This document shows positions 1-8,570 of a DNA stretch of 48,362 nt, in pieces. Origin of the DNA: Sphingomonadales bacterium (lineage in GTDB: Bacteria; Pseudomonadota; Alphaproteobacteria; SMXS01); contig JALHLV010000028.1 in NCBI GenBank assembly GCA_022844405.1, positions 1 to 48,362 of the forward strand. The letters run 5' to 3'. How positions within the stretch are numbered: position 1 is the stretch's first letter; every line of letters begins with the position of its first letter. A model generated the notes under the pieces. It saw nothing but the letters and a program-made list of their open reading frames with translations, did no database searches and was not told the origin of the DNA. The translations under genes and the position numbers were made by a program.

Positions 1-252
1 ATCCAGACCGTCTTCGAAGGCGCGCATGAGAACACCTTCGAGACGTTGCGAGTAAACCAGCTCAGGTATGACCTTCCAGTCGCTTTCGGTCATGATGAGC
101 CACCGGCCGGCGCGGAGCTCCCCACCTTCATGGAAGACTACCGCACAGGCGGAACGCCCTGGTTCACGGTTATCGACGCTAGCGGCCGCATCATTTTCGC
201 GGACTTCCATCTCGATGCAGACCAGATCGTGAAGGGACTGGCGTCAGCGTAG
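1..252 (+). CDS. Thioredoxin-fold (TlpA/redoxin-like) protein, C-terminal part
   Basis: The frame is open from the first base, so the 5' end lies outside the window; 83 residues are visible. The visible part has a thioredoxin-fold layout: a helix after 'TVFEG', a strand around 'PVAFGH', the cis-Pro type segment 'GGTPWFTVID' and the following 'GRIIFADFH' strand. In TlpA/redoxin proteins the cis-Pro loop packs against the CxxC motif, which would be upstream and is not visible here. An internal TTG could be read as a start, but homology-like sequence continues upstream of it, so I treat the gene as truncated by the window edge. It may be a disulfide reductase or a peroxiredoxin-like protein; the visible part cannot decide. 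Confidence 0.6.
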   Translation: MQTVFEGAHENTFETLRVNQLRYDLPVAFGHDEPPAGAELPTFMEDYRTGGTPWFTVIDASGRIIFADFHLDADQIVKGLASA

Positions 253-273
253 CCTGCACCGCGCCAGGGCAGG

Positions 274-681
274 TTACACGGCAGCACTGGTCTCGGGCAG
301 CTTGGCAATCACCTTGATCTCGAACTGGAACCCATACAGCCAGGTCACGCCAATGGCTGTTAGCGTGGGGTGCGGAGCATCGCCCCAGTATTCCCCCACC
401 ACCTCCCAGATGGCTTCGAACTTCGACTGGGGATCGACGATGAAAACGGTCACATCGACCACGTCCCTGAACGTGCAGCTGGCGGCCGAGAGGATGGCGT
501 TCAGGTTGTCAAACGCGAGCCGGACCTGGGCTTGCAGCTCGGGCTCCGGAGAGCCATCAGGGCGGCTGCCCACTTGCCCCGAGACGAATAGGAAACCGTT
601 TGACCGGATCGCTGGCGAGTAGCGGTTCTTCTCGTACAGGGCCTGGCGCCCGGCGGGAAAGACAACATCACGTTCAGGCAT
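274..681 (-). CDS. RidA/YjgF-family protein
   Basis: A 135-residue protein of the RidA/YjgF/UK114 family. Typical members are 110-135 residues long and hydrolyse reactive enamine/imine intermediates or bind small ligands. Family features seen are 'FLFVSGQVG', the central 'QVRLAFDNLNAIL' helix, 'DVVDVTVFIVD' and the C-terminal strand 'EIKVIAKLP'. The canonical Arg of the deaminase motif (usually in a C-terminal 'R.A..V..LP' stretch) is not evident; the position reads 'TLTAIGVTWLYG', so classical imine hydrolysis is uncertain. The ATG at 681 was chosen because GAGG lies about 8 nt upstream; the open frame continues further upstream without a better start. It is downstream of the Gre-like gene on the same strand. 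Confidence 0.8.
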   Translation of the reverse strand: MPERDVVFPAGRQALYEKNRYSPAIRSNGFLFVSGQVGSRPDGSPEPELQAQVRLAFDNLNAILSAASCTFRDVVDVTVFIVDPQSKFEAIWEVVGEYWGDAPHPTLTAIGVTWLYGFQFEIKVIAKLPETSAAV

Positions 682-811
682 GGAATACCTCGTTGTTGGT
701 TTGGATGGATCAGCCACCCAGGGCGCGCGATCACCGGGTATGACGATGCGCGTGGAGGAGAAGAAGTAGCAGAGCGCTCGGAACTCAAGCGGCTGCTGAG
801 GGGGACGCGCC

Positions 812-1261
812 CTATGCAACCTCTTCTACAACGATGCGCCGGCCGTTGAACTCCACGGTCTCCCCCACGGTCGCACCTTCAATCGCTTCGAAGATCGGCG
901 CCATCGTGGAGATGCCCATGAGCTCACGTCCCTGACAGGTGAACTTGCTCGTTGAGACTGCGATCACAAAGTAGCGCCCGGACAGCTTGACCAACGCGCC
1001 TTCGCTGACTTCCGACTTGGGGCCAAAATCGATCGTCCTGAGCTTTGCAAGTTTATCGGTGTAATCATGGAGCGTGTCATCGAGCGCTTCAGCGAGGTCG
1101 CTGGCGATTTCGGCCTGAGCATGCTCGTCGTTTTCGATCGGCTCGGACCGGTCAAGCCGGGCGGTGGAAACGTAATCCAGATAAACGTCGCGAGCGCTCT
1201 GAAAGGCTGCGGTCTCCAGCGAAAGCATGGTTTCCCGCACGTGGTCTTTGTTCCAGTCCAT
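812..1261 (-). CDS. GreA/GreB-like transcription factor family protein
   Basis: About 149 residues. The N-terminal half is helical and charged, compatible with a short coiled coil. The C-terminal half looks like the FKBP-like C-terminal domain of Gre factors: 'GALVKLSGRYFVIAVS' followed by 'ISTMAPIFEAIEGATVGETV', which corresponds to the Gre pattern in which a small residue pair precedes a 'GK.VGD.V' turn. True GreA/GreB bind the RNA polymerase secondary channel and stimulate transcript cleavage. The acidic coiled-coil tip cannot be confirmed here, so it may be a Gre-like regulator (Rnk/GreAB type) rather than a cleavage factor. Two tandem ATGs (1264 and 1261) follow GAGGAA; spacing favours the second. 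Confidence 0.65.
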   Translation of the reverse strand: MDWNKDHVRETMLSLETAAFQSARDVYLDYVSTARLDRSEPIENDEHAQAEIASDLAEALDDTLHDYTDKLAKLRTIDFGPKSEVSEGALVKLSGRYFVIAVSTSKFTCQGRELMGISTMAPIFEAIEGATVGETVEFNGRRIVVEEVA

Positions 1262-1343
1262 CATTTCCTCGTTGTGGCTCGATGTTCAGAATGTCCGCAA
1301 GGCTGGTCCGTGACGGCCTCGCGATGAGGCCGAGGGCTCGCCG

Positions 1344-1916
1344 CTATTCATCGCTAGCGAAGTCTTCTCCCTGGTATTGGATCCTGATCAGCCGGGAATC
1401 GCGGATGATGCTTGTGACGAGCCAGACATAGGATTGATCGACGGTATCGAAGCCAAGCATGGTGAAGTGTTCGCCGAAGGGGCAGGGCGGCACGTCCGGA
1501 AAGCCCTCTCGCAGCACGTAACGCGCGGGATCCTGCTCGAACTCGGCCTTGTAGATCTTGCGAAGTCCGTACTTCATCGGCACGTCCTGGTCACCAACCG
1601 GCGTCGTTTCCCGATGCGTCACGAGCTGCTCGGAAAGGTCGACGTGGCAGAGCTCGTCGAACACGTCGAAGGCGTCGATCAGCAGACCCTTGTTCCCGGT
1701 CGCCGGATCCGTGATCGCATAGACGTTGGAGGCGTCTTCGGCGTCATCCCCGCTCTCAAGGCGCAAGGCCGCATCGACACTCAGGCTGCACGCATCGAGC
1801 GTCGACCCGAGTTCCAGATCTACGAGTTGGCCGTCCTTGACGCGGTATTCGCGGTCATAGCCCTTAGCGACGAACGACTTCACCGCTTCTACGACGTCGG
1901 TCAATTGGGATGTCAT
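1344..1916 (-). CDS. Hypothetical protein, 190 aa
   Basis: Not recognised with confidence. The protein is acidic, without signal peptide or membrane segment. The N-terminal half ('AVKSFVAKGYDREYRVKDGQ', then 'SNVYAITDPATGNKGLLIDA') resembles a small soluble domain often annotated, probably wrongly, as phosphoribosylpyrophosphate synthetase; this is an impression, not a demonstrated match. The C-terminal half contains 'PCPFGEHFTMLGFD' and a hydrophobic strand 'SYVWLVTSII'. ATG at 1916 is the natural start. It lies upstream of the Gre-like gene on the same strand with an 80-bp gap, so co-transcription is possible. Confidence 0.55.
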   Translation of the reverse strand: MTSQLTDVVEAVKSFVAKGYDREYRVKDGQLVDLELGSTLDACSLSVDAALRLESGDDAEDASNVYAITDPATGNKGLLIDAFDVFDELCHVDLSEQLVTHRETTPVGDQDVPMKYGLRKIYKAEFEQDPARYVLREGFPDVPPCPFGEHFTMLGFDTVDQSYVWLVTSIIRDSRLIRIQYQGEDFASDE

Positions 1917-2010
1917 GGCTGCACCTCTGCATGGCGTTGGACTGAGCCCGCTTCGGCAACAGGCGTGCTGTAGACCGTCGGATGACGGCGAAAAATCCGG
2001 GATGCGGCGC

Positions 2011-2979
2011 TCATAGCCACTTGGCCTTCCTGAAGCGCACGAACAGGAACAGGCAGGTCACCATGATCACCCCGAACACGACGAGGTATCCATAAGCCGT
2101 GTCCACTCCCGGCAGATTCTTGAAGTTCATGCCGTAGATGGTCGCGATTGCCGACGGGACTGCCAGGATCGCCGCCCAGGCTGCGAGCCGGCGGGTGATC
2201 ATGCCCGTCCTCTGCGCTTCAAGCAGGCTGCTGAACTCGAAGACCGACGACAGGTTGTGAAGCAGGCCGTTCACCATCGATTGTACGCGGTCGACGTGGT
2301 CTGCGACATCGTTGAAGTAAGGCCTCACATCGGCGCTGATGCAGGGGAAATGCCCACGAACAAGTTTTCTGACCAGTTCACCCATGGCGCCGAGCGTGCG
2401 CTGGAAACGCGTGAGTTCGCCCCGGAGTGCGAAGATGCGGGCGACTTCTTCCTTTCCAAGAAAGTCGCCGAGCGACCGCTTCTCCATCGCCAGGACGTCG
2501 TCCTCGATCATCTCAAAGATGGGCAGATACTGGTCGACGATCCGATGCAGGATGGCGTGCAGCACATAGCCGACACCCTTACGGAAGAGGGTTGGCGAAG
2601 CCTCGAGCTGTTCTCGAAGTTTGCCGAGCGCTCCAGCGTTGCCATGCCGTACGCTGATCAGATGGTTGTGCCCGGTGAAGATCGCGGTCTTGCCATAGAG
2701 GATCTTGTCGCCGACCAGCTCGGCCGTTTGTGCGACGATGTAGAGCTCACCGTTGTAGACTTCGAGCCGGGGCGGGCACAGCGGATGCATCGCGTTGTCG
2801 ATCGCCAGCGGATGGAGATTGTAGGCCGCCTGAAGCGCCCGAAGTTCGTCGGCATGGGGATCATGAAGCGCGATCCAGCAGAAGCCCAAACCTTCCTTGT
2901 CCAGCTCGACGTGCTCGTCGATCGCCACTTCCCGGACCCTCTTGCCCTCATAGTAATAGTAGGAGGCGAGGACGCTCAT
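2011..2979 (-). CDS. corA: CorA-family divalent metal ion transporter
   Basis: 322 residues, the usual size of CorA/ZntB channels, which pass Mg2+, Co2+ or Zn2+ as pentamers of the inner membrane. The N-terminal two thirds is the soluble funnel domain ('FCWIALHDP' near the start, long charged helix later). Two C-terminal membrane helices follow ('AAWAAILAVPSAIATIYGM' and 'YGYLVVFGVIMVTCLFLFV'), with the signature YGMNF at the end of TM1, and a basic 'RFRKAKW' tail. The ATG at 2979 is preferred over the longer frame because it forms an ATGA overlap with the stop of the upstream GST gene, which suggests translational coupling. Confidence 0.9.
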   Translation of the reverse strand: MSVLASYYYYEGKRVREVAIDEHVELDKEGLGFCWIALHDPHADELRALQAAYNLHPLAIDNAMHPLCPPRLEVYNGELYIVAQTAELVGDKILYGKTAIFTGHNHLISVRHGNAGALGKLREQLEASPTLFRKGVGYVLHAILHRIVDQYLPIFEMIEDDVLAMEKRSLGDFLGKEEVARIFALRGELTRFQRTLGAMGELVRKLVRGHFPCISADVRPYFNDVADHVDRVQSMVNGLLHNLSSVFEFSSLLEAQRTGMITRRLAAWAAILAVPSAIATIYGMNFKNLPGVDTAYGYLVVFGVIMVTCLFLFVRFRKAKWL

Positions 2980-3680
2980 GCCAGCCTCGCGGGGATCTGC
3001 AGGCCGCGCTGCACTGCGGGTCGAGCGAGGCCACGTTCGAGCCATGCTTGAATATTCGAGAAGGTGCTGAGGCCAACGATGTCGCCAGCATCGTACGACG
3101 CAACCAGAGCATTCACCCAGCCGAGCGTCGCAATGTCCGCGATGGAATACTCGTCGACGATCCAGTCGCGGCCTTCCAACCGACGATCCAGCACGCCCAG
3201 CAGACGCCTGGCTTCGTCGGCGAAGCGCTGCAGAGGCCGCTTGTCCTCAAAGTCCTTGCCGGCGCCTCGCAGGAAGACGCCCAGCTGACCGAAGATCGGA
3301 CCGATGCCCGACATCTGGAAGAACGCCCAAGCCAGGGTTTCGTAACGCGGCGTCGACGCACTCGGAATGAGCCTGCCCGTCTTCTCGGCCAGGTAGAGCA
3401 GGATCGCGCCGGATTCCCACACAGCAATGGGGCCGCCGTCAGGACCGTTCGGATCGATGATCGCCGGTATGCGGCCGTTGGGGTTCAACGACACAAACGC
3501 CGGGTCCTTCGACTCGTTCTTCCAGATGTCGATCAGGTGGGGCTCATAAGCGAGGCCGATCTCCTCCAGCATGATGGAGATCTTGACGCCGTTGGGCGTG
3601 GGAGCAGCGTACAGTTGCAAGCGATCGGGATGAGAGGCTGGCCAGCGCTGCGTGATCGGGAAGGACGAGAGATCGGGCAT
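2976..3680 (-). CDS. Glutathione S-transferase, YfcG/YghU type
   Basis: 234 residues. The N-terminal thioredoxin-like domain carries 'LYAAPTPNGVKISIMLEEI', the signature of the YfcG/YghU (Nu-class) GSTs, with Thr/Asn instead of a catalytic Cys or Tyr. 'NPNGRIPAIIDP' (cis-Pro loop) and 'WESGAILLYLAEK' (gamma-glutamyl contact Glu-Ser) complete the glutathione site. The helical C-terminal domain holds 'WIVDEYSIADIATLGW'. E. coli homologues act as glutathione-dependent disulfide-bond or peroxide reductases. The stop codon overlaps the start of corA. The family assignment is firm; the substrate is not known. Confidence 0.9.
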   Translation of the reverse strand: MPDLSSFPITQRWPASHPDRLQLYAAPTPNGVKISIMLEEIGLAYEPHLIDIWKNESKDPAFVSLNPNGRIPAIIDPNGPDGGPIAVWESGAILLYLAEKTGRLIPSASTPRYETLAWAFFQMSGIGPIFGQLGVFLRGAGKDFEDKRPLQRFADEARRLLGVLDRRLEGRDWIVDEYSIADIATLGWVNALVASYDAGDIVGLSTFSNIQAWLERGLARPAVQRGLQIPARLA

Positions 3681-3820
3681 TGTTCTGCGATTCTAATGAT
3701 GCGACGGCGGCTGGCTGGAATGACCTAGCTGGCAAGGGCCGGGTTCGATGACCGCGTCGCTGGACGACGCGGCCATGAAGATTGCGAACCAGTCCGGCGC
3801 CGCAGCAACGGCCGCCGTGT

Positions 3821-4360
3821 CTAGTCCGCTGCAGACCCGACTGCGGTCTGCTCGCCGCCTGCGGTCTGGCGTTTCGGAAGCACCCAGCCGGCACGGGCGA
3901 AGTGACAAGTATAGCCGCCCGGCCGCTTCTGCAGATAATCCTGGTGGTCCGGCTCGGCTTCCCAGAAATCGCCCAGCGGCTCGACCTCGGTGACCACTTT
4001 GCCACCCCATAGCCCGGAGGCATCCACATCGGCGATCGTGTCCTCGGCGATGCGTTTCTGCTCCCCATTGATGTACCAGATGCCCGACCGGTAAGAGAGA
4101 CCCCGATCATTGCCCTGGCGATTCAGCGTCGTCGGATCATGGATCTGGAAGAAGAATTCCAGAATGTCACGGTAGCTGGTCACTGCCGGGTCGAACACGA
4201 TCTCGATCCCTTCGGCATGCGTTCCGTGGTTGCGATAGGTGGCGTTCGGAACATCGCCGCCCGTGTAACCCACACGGGTCGAGACGATGCCGGGCCGCTT
4301 GCGGATCAGATCCTGCATGCCCCAGAAACATCCACCCGCGAGAACAGCGCGCTGGTGCAT
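3821..4360 (-). CDS. msrA: Peptide-methionine (S)-S-oxide reductase MsrA (copy 1)
   Basis: 179 residues. The catalytic motif GCFWG is at residues 10-14, with the nucleophilic Cys at 11. Other MsrA hallmarks are 'VGYTGG', '[11 protein letters not shown]', 'FFQIHDPTT' and '[10 protein letters not shown]'. The enzyme reduces the S-epimer of methionine sulfoxide with electrons from thioredoxin. It lies 1 bp downstream of msrB, so the two epimer-specific repair enzymes form one transcription unit. The C-terminal ~20 residues after 'GWVLPKR' are low complexity and lack the extra resolving Cys of some MsrA forms; a Cys is present in 'GYTCHF'. A second MsrA is encoded at 7266-7826. Confidence 0.95.
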   Translation of the reverse strand: MHQRAVLAGGCFWGMQDLIRKRPGIVSTRVGYTGGDVPNATYRNHGTHAEGIEIVFDPAVTSYRDILEFFFQIHDPTTLNRQGNDRGLSYRSGIWYINGEQKRIAEDTIADVDASGLWGGKVVTEVEPLGDFWEAEPDHQDYLQKRPGGYTCHFARAGWVLPKRQTAGGEQTAVGSAAD

Positions 4361-4361
4361 A

Positions 4362-4805
4362 TCAAGCCTCCTCTATCTGATCGAGATATTCGCCGTATCC
4401 CTCGGCCTCCATCTGGTCGCGCGGGACGAAACGAAGGGACGCCGAATTTATGCAGTAGCGCAGACCGCCCCGGTCGGAGGGACCATCCGGGAACACATGG
4501 CCGAGATGACTGTCTGCGTGTACCGACCTCACCTCCGTCCGGACCATGCCGTGCGCGGTGTCCCGCACCTCGTTCACGTTTGCCGGAACGATCGGCTTGG
4601 TGAAGCTGGGCCAGCCGGTACGTGAATCGAATTTGTCCGTCGATGCGAACAGCGGCTCCCCCGACACGATGTCGACGTAGATGCCAGGCGCCTTGTTGTC
4701 GTTATACTCGCCGGTGAAGGCCCTTTCGGTGCCCGACTCCTGGGTAATCCGGCGTTGCTCTCGTGTCAGGCGATCGATTGCTTTCTGTGATTTTTCAAAC
4801 TTCAT
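4362..4805 (-). CDS. msrB: Peptide-methionine (R)-S-oxide reductase MsrB (zinc-free form)
   Basis: 147 residues; reduces the R-epimer of methionine sulfoxide. Family motifs are '[20 protein letters not shown]', '[10 protein letters not shown]' and '[11 protein letters not shown]', with the catalytic Cys at 118. Both zinc-binding CxxC pairs found in many MsrB proteins are absent (the positions read 'YVDIVSG' and '[11 protein letters not shown]'), so this is the zinc-less form. ATG 4805 was chosen over the upstream TTG because GGAG lies about 8 nt before it. A 69-bp element with a LysR-box-like dyad (4892-4960) sits just upstream, so control by the adjacent LysR protein is plausible. Confidence 0.93.
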   Translation of the reverse strand: MKFEKSQKAIDRLTREQRRITQESGTERAFTGEYNDNKAPGIYVDIVSGEPLFASTDKFDSRTGWPSFTKPIVPANVNEVRDTAHGMVRTEVRSVHADSHLGHVFPDGPSDRGGLRYCINSASLRFVPRDQMEAEGYGEYLDQIEEA

Positions 4806-4891
4806 GATGGTCTCCAATACTTGTCTGGAGGGCAGGGCACGCTGCGCTTGTCAGTCATTGCGTCGACTATCGCAGTGCGCCCTGTATTTAT

Positions 4892-4960
4892 CCAATGCGC
4901 TGGACGTATAGTTTCCATAGCGCAGACGATCTTCACGTCGGGGTTCAGGTCCACTCGTAT
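4892..4960 (-). repeat. 69-bp diverged repeat, copy 1, with LysR-box-like dyad
   Basis: This stretch matches 14687-14755 at about 56 of 69 positions by eye, without gaps. It covers the 3' end of the LysR gene and the promoter region of msrB. Within it, ATGCGCTGGACGTAT (4895-4909) has the T-N11-A layout of LysR-type sites; the second copy has the perfect version. Either a duplicated regulatory region or a short coding relic is possible. Confidence 0.55.
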
Positions 4961-5820
4961 TGGGCCGCCAGTTGCGCGATCTCTCGTATCTCGACCGGGG
5001 CCGTGGAGCCGGACACCGTGGCGATGACGACTTCGCGCTCGAGATCAAATCCCTCGATCGGCCGGGTGACGAGGCCATGCGCCGTGGCTGATCGTTCTGG
5101 AAGAATGCATACGGCTTGGCCGTCGGCGACGACCCGCTGCACCCAGTCCTCGCGATCAGAACGAAAGCGCGGTCGCATGAGCATGTCCGCGTGCGCGAAG
5201 TGATCGAGTATCTGGTCACGAAACTCGCAGTTCAGCCGATCGACGAAGGGAAACGCGAGCAGGTCTTCGCTGCGCACGGTCTCACGGGCCGCCAGAGGAT
5301 GATTCGCGGAACAGCCTAGGACGAAGCGTTCCCGAAACAGAGGAAGCACATCCAGCTTGCGGTCCGGTCTAGGTTCGCCCGGCAGAATGCACGCGTGGTA
5401 TTTTCCCGAAAGGATCTCCGATGTGTCTTCGCTGGACTGAAGCGAGTGCAGCTTGATTTCGATAGACGGCGCCTCCTTCAGCGCAGTCTCAAAAAACGCC
5501 GTGAATTTTTTCGATCCGATGGTAGGCCCGACGGCGATATCCAGCACGCGGTGCCCCCCCATCGCCCAGGTCTCGGAGTGATCGCGGACGCTCTTCATAG
5601 CGGCCGCCATGCGCCGAAACTCCGCCTCCACGTCCTGGCCCAGGCCCGTAAGGCGGCTGTTCTTTCCATCGCGATGGATAAGTGGTCCGCCGAGCTCCTC
5701 CTCCAGGCGGCGAATAGCGCGGGTGAGACTCGGCTGAGATACGCCGCTCAGGCGAGCAGCCGCGGTGAAGTTCAGCGTCTCGGCGAGGTTTATGAAGTAG
5801 CTTACCTGGTTGAGTTCCAT
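4945..5820 (-). CDS. LysR-family transcriptional regulator
   Basis: 291 residues with the LTTR layout: an N-terminal winged helix-turn-helix ('MELNQVSYFINLAETLNFTA', then 'RLSGVSQPSLTRAIRRLEEE') and a C-terminal periplasmic-binding-like effector domain from about residue 90. The start at 5820 is chosen because the family begins with 'MELxQLxYF'; upstream frame is not LTTR-like. It faces the hydrolase-OsmC gene divergently across a region with two perfect palindromes and reads towards msrB-msrA in the same direction. Both flanking units repair oxidised methionine or handle peroxides, so an oxidant- or electrophile-responsive role is inferred. The effector is unknown. Confidence 0.9.
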   Translation of the reverse strand: MELNQVSYFINLAETLNFTAAARLSGVSQPSLTRAIRRLEEELGGPLIHRDGKNSRLTGLGQDVEAEFRRMAAAMKSVRDHSETWAMGGHRVLDIAVGPTIGSKKFTAFFETALKEAPSIEIKLHSLQSSEDTSEILSGKYHACILPGEPRPDRKLDVLPLFRERFVLGCSANHPLAARETVRSEDLLAFPFVDRLNCEFRDQILDHFAHADMLMRPRFRSDREDWVQRVVADGQAVCILPERSATAHGLVTRPIEGFDLEREVVIATVSGSTAPVEIREIAQLAAQYEWT

Positions 5821-5888
5821 AAGATTTCTGGACCATTCGCCTGACAGACACCTCTTCCGCGAACGCCTCGGGTTACTGAACGGAGAAG

Positions 5889-5903
5889 TATGCGTCACGC
5901 ATA
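5889..5903. promoter_or_regulatory. Palindromic operator candidate TATGCG-N3-CGCATA
   Basis: A perfect inverted repeat of 6-bp arms with a 3-bp spacer (TCA) in the intergenic region between the divergent LysR and hydrolase-OsmC genes. It is centred 40 bp from the longer palindrome at 5927-5945, i.e. close to four helical turns, so two dimers could sit on the same face. Confidence 0.5.
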
Positions 5904-5926
5904 TAGTTAGGCGACGAGGGCTTGTC

Positions 5927-5945
5927 TATATGCGCCACGCATATA
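5927..5945. promoter_or_regulatory. Palindromic operator candidate TATATGCG-N3-CGCATATA
   Basis: A perfect inverted repeat with 8-bp arms and spacer CCA, upstream of the hydrolase-OsmC fusion gene. It shares the ATGCG half-site with the palindrome at 5889 and, loosely, with the dyad upstream of msrB. Binding by the LysR protein is the simplest proposal, although the spacing is not a classical T-N11-A box. Confidence 0.55.
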
Positions 5946-6042
5946 AACGATAGCCTGACGCTTTGGTTGGCAGTGCGCTCCGCTCGACAGTTCCAGGGCT
6001 TTGGGAGCGCAACCGCCCGACCGCGTTCGGGAGGTTCTGGAC

Positions 6043-7269
6043 ATGGCAGGGACGACATTCACGTTTGTCAGTGGGGTTGGCGCACAGCTTTCAGGGCGCC
6101 TCGAACGGCCAGAGGCAACGCCGCGGGGATGGGCGATCTTCGCCCACTGCTTCACTTGCGGCAAAGACAGTCGTGCCGCCGTTCACATCTCGCGTTCGCT
6201 GGCACGCGCGGGCATCGGGGTCCTGAGGTTCGATTTCGCCGGTAGCGGAATCGGCGGGAGTGAAGGGGAAGCATTGAGCTTCGCGTCGGATGTCGACGAC
6301 ATTCGTGCAGCCGCAGAGGCGATGGCGGCGGCGGGTATGTCACCCTCCCTCCTTATCGGGCACAGCCTCGGTGGCGCCGCTGCGCTCATGGCCGCGGCCG
6401 AGCTGCCAGACATTGCGGCGGTGGCGACGATCGGTGCGCCGGCCGACCTGCAGCATATCCTGAGCGTCTTCCGACCGGAGGATCTCGACACCCTCAAAAG
6501 CCAGGGCGAGGCCTCTGTGGAGATCGCCGGCAGACCCTTTCTCATTCGCCGAAGCTTCCTGGAGGCGGTTGAGGGGATCGACATCGAGAAGTCCATTGCC
6601 TCTCTGCGACGTCCGGTGCTGGTCATGCATTCTCCGTTGGATCAGGTGGTCGGCATCGACCACGCATCGCGCATCTTCCTCGCGTCCAGGCATCCAAAAA
6701 GTTTCATCTCGCTCGACACGGCGGATCATCTTCTTACTGCCGCTGCAGACGCGAATTACGTGGGAGCCATGGTGGCTGCGTGGGCAAGTGGCTATCTTCC
6801 GACGCGCACGGCGGATCTTCCGCAGGTCGAGGTCGCCAAGGGCGTTGTCGCAACCGAGACTCTTGGCGGTAAGTTCCAGCTCAAAGTCCAAAGCGGCGAG
6901 CACACCTTGTTCGCCGACGAGCCAGCATCGGTCGGCGGTCTCGGATCCGGACTGTCTCCCTACGAACTGGTATCGGCCGGCCTCGCAGCCTGCACGGTGA
7001 TGACGATGCGTCTCTATGCAAACCGCAAGGGCTTTCCACTCGAACGGGCGAGCACGACCGTGCTGCACGAGAAGGTGCGGGACATGATGCCGACCGACCG
7101 ATTCACCCGCACCATCGTCCTTGATGGCCCGCTGAGTGATGATCAGCGTTCGCAGATCGTCGCGATCGCGGACCGGTGTCCCGTTGATCTGACGCTGGTC
7201 CGGGGTTCAGACGTGCAGACCGAACTCTTAAGCAGCCCTCAGGCCGTGGATCCCACGGGGCTGGCGTGA
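6043..7269 (+). CDS. Alpha/beta hydrolase - OsmC fusion protein
   Basis: 408 residues in two domains. Residues 1-255 are an alpha/beta hydrolase with the nucleophile elbow 'IGHSLGG' (Ser108), Asp in 'HSPLDQVVG' and His in 'DTADHLL'. From about residue 265 an OsmC/Ohr-type domain follows, with the two reactive Cys at 317 ('[11 protein letters not shown]') and 379 ('[10 protein letters not shown]'), the pair that reduces organic hydroperoxides. The ATG at 6043 has GGAGG 8 nt upstream and is preferred to the upstream TTG. The gene ends in a 4-bp overlap with a downstream msrA, implying co-translation. Such fusions are known in proteobacteria; the hydrolase substrate is not. A model is release of an acyl or peroxide group followed by thiol reduction. 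Confidence 0.9.
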   Translation: MAGTTFTFVSGVGAQLSGRLERPEATPRGWAIFAHCFTCGKDSRAAVHISRSLARAGIGVLRFDFAGSGIGGSEGEALSFASDVDDIRAAAEAMAAAGMSPSLLIGHSLGGAAALMAAAELPDIAAVATIGAPADLQHILSVFRPEDLDTLKSQGEASVEIAGRPFLIRRSFLEAVEGIDIEKSIASLRRPVLVMHSPLDQVVGIDHASRIFLASRHPKSFISLDTADHLLTAAADANYVGAMVAAWASGYLPTRTADLPQVEVAKGVVATETLGGKFQLKVQSGEHTLFADEPASVGGLGSGLSPYELVSAGLAACTVMTMRLYANRKGFPLERASTTVLHEKVRDMMPTDRFTRTIVLDGPLSDDQRSQIVAIADRCPVDLTLVRGSDVQTELLSSPQAVDPTGLA

Positions 7270-7826
7270 GCTTGGCGCTTGGCGATAGCGCCTTGATGCA
7301 ATCAGCGACCAGTGGCGAGGCGCCCGCCACGGAGCGAGCCATTCTCGCGGGCGGTTGTTTCTGGGGCGCGGAGGATTTGCTGCGCCGAGCCAGGGGAGTC
7401 GTATCGACGCGGGTCGGTTACATCGGCGGTGAAATGACTGATCCGACCTATGCGAACCACTACGGCCATGCGGAGGCGGTCGAAGTGACCTTCGACCCTT
7501 CCGTTCTCAGCTTTCGCTCTCTAGTGGAGCTCTTTTTCCAGATCCACGACCCCACGACCTACGAGCAACAGGGCAGCGATGTAGGTCCGAGCTATCGATC
7601 GGCAATTTTCTATACGACCGAGCTACAGATGAATGTCGCCCTGGCAACCATCGCCGAGATCGAAGCATCAGGTCGCTGGCCTGGCCCGGTTTTGTCGGAA
7701 ATCAATCCGGAGGAACGCTTTTGGGAGGCGGAGCCAGAGCACCAAAAATACCTGGTGCGCCACCCGGGGGGCTATAGCTGCCACTTCGCGCGCCCAACTT
7801 GGCGCTTGGATGGTTCAGGTCGATGA
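7266..7826 (+). CDS. msrA: Peptide-methionine (S)-S-oxide reductase MsrA (copy 2)
   Basis: 186 residues from the GTG that overlaps the stop of the fusion gene (GTGA); an ATG ten codons later (7296) is an alternative. '[12 protein letters not shown]' holds the catalytic Cys (residue 31). 'VGYIGGE', '[20 protein letters not shown]', '[14 protein letters not shown]' and '[10 protein letters not shown]' match copy 1 and the family. The two MsrA proteins are clearly homologous but diverged, so this is an old duplication or separate acquisition. Its coupling to an OsmC domain suggests coordinated repair of peroxide damage. Confidence 0.93.
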   Translation: MSLALGDSALMQSATSGEAPATERAILAGGCFWGAEDLLRRARGVVSTRVGYIGGEMTDPTYANHYGHAEAVEVTFDPSVLSFRSLVELFFQIHDPTTYEQQGSDVGPSYRSAIFYTTELQMNVALATIAEIEASGRWPGPVLSEINPEERFWEAEPEHQKYLVRHPGGYSCHFARPTWRLDGSGR

Positions 7827-7955
7827 ACAAGTCGAAGACGCGCCGCCTCATCGTGAGCAAGAGGGGCGCAAGCCCGACGCGTCGCGACCGACCTCACGAC
7901 TGCCATGATGAAGGCGGTCACTCCTGCGAGACGTTCCTTCACGGGAACGTCGCGT

Positions 7956-8570
7956 TCACTTTTTCCGACCTTGCCTATTTAGCGCGAACGTCTGTTCAAG
8001 ACCGACTCCCGCGAGACGGGCGGTTGCGAGCAGGCGATCAAAATTGTGCCCGTTACGGGCGCTGGCGGACAGGCCGGCCATTACGGTGTTCATATAGTCA
8101 GTCACGCGCTCGGCCTGATCGGGATGGCGCGCGGCGACGAAGCGATGGATCGCCCGCTCCGCCGCCGCAAGGAACGTTCCGGCTGCCTCGCGTGCCTCGG
8201 GGTCGGTGCAGCGCACCCCCTCGAAAACGAGGCATCCCGCCGCGTCCGGATCGGCGGCATAGTACTGCGCCGCCACTTCCAGCACCGCGACGAGGCATTC
8301 CGCGACCGGGCGATCGGCGTTCAGCAGATCCAACAGCGGGATCGCGCCGGTGCCGGCATAGCGATCGAGAATGCGGCTGTAGAGCTCGGCCTTGCTGCCG
8401 AAGGCGACATAGAAGCTGGGCGGGTTTATCCCGATCGCCTGAGTCAGGTGCGCGATGCTGACGGCATCATAGCCACGCGAATGGAACAGCCGCTGGGCGG
8501 TCGCGACCGCTTCGTCCGGGTCGAACAAGCGCGGTCTGCCTCGTGCACGGCGTATTTTTGTCTGAGCCAC
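7956..8570 (-). CDS. bdcR: TetR-family regulator BdcR
   Basis: 204 residues. The N-terminal TetR helix-turn-helix region ('GRPRLFDPDEAVATAQRLFH', then 'TQAIGINPPSFYVAFGSKAE') is followed by a C-terminal ligand domain with 'GCLVFEGVR' and 'TVMAGLSASARNGH'. From memory of E. coli BdcR, the protein matches along its full length, including the divergent position next to bdcA. It probably represses bdcA from the inverted repeat in the shared promoter region. The ATG at 8570 is the only sensible start. Confidence 0.85.
   Translation of the reverse strand: MAQTKIRRARGRPRLFDPDEAVATAQRLFHSRGYDAVSIAHLTQAIGINPPSFYVAFGSKAELYSRILDRYAGTGAIPLLDLLNADRPVAECLVAVLEVAAQYYAADPDAAGCLVFEGVRCTDPEAREAAGTFLAAAERAIHRFVAARHPDQAERVTDYMNTVMAGLSASARNGHNFDRLLATARLAGVGLEQTFALNRQGRKK

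Noticed and set aside
2257-3051. Long plus-strand frame opposite corA
   Set aside because: It is a shadow of the corA coding strand; the composition is Arg/Asp-rich without domain features, and corA has its full family signature.
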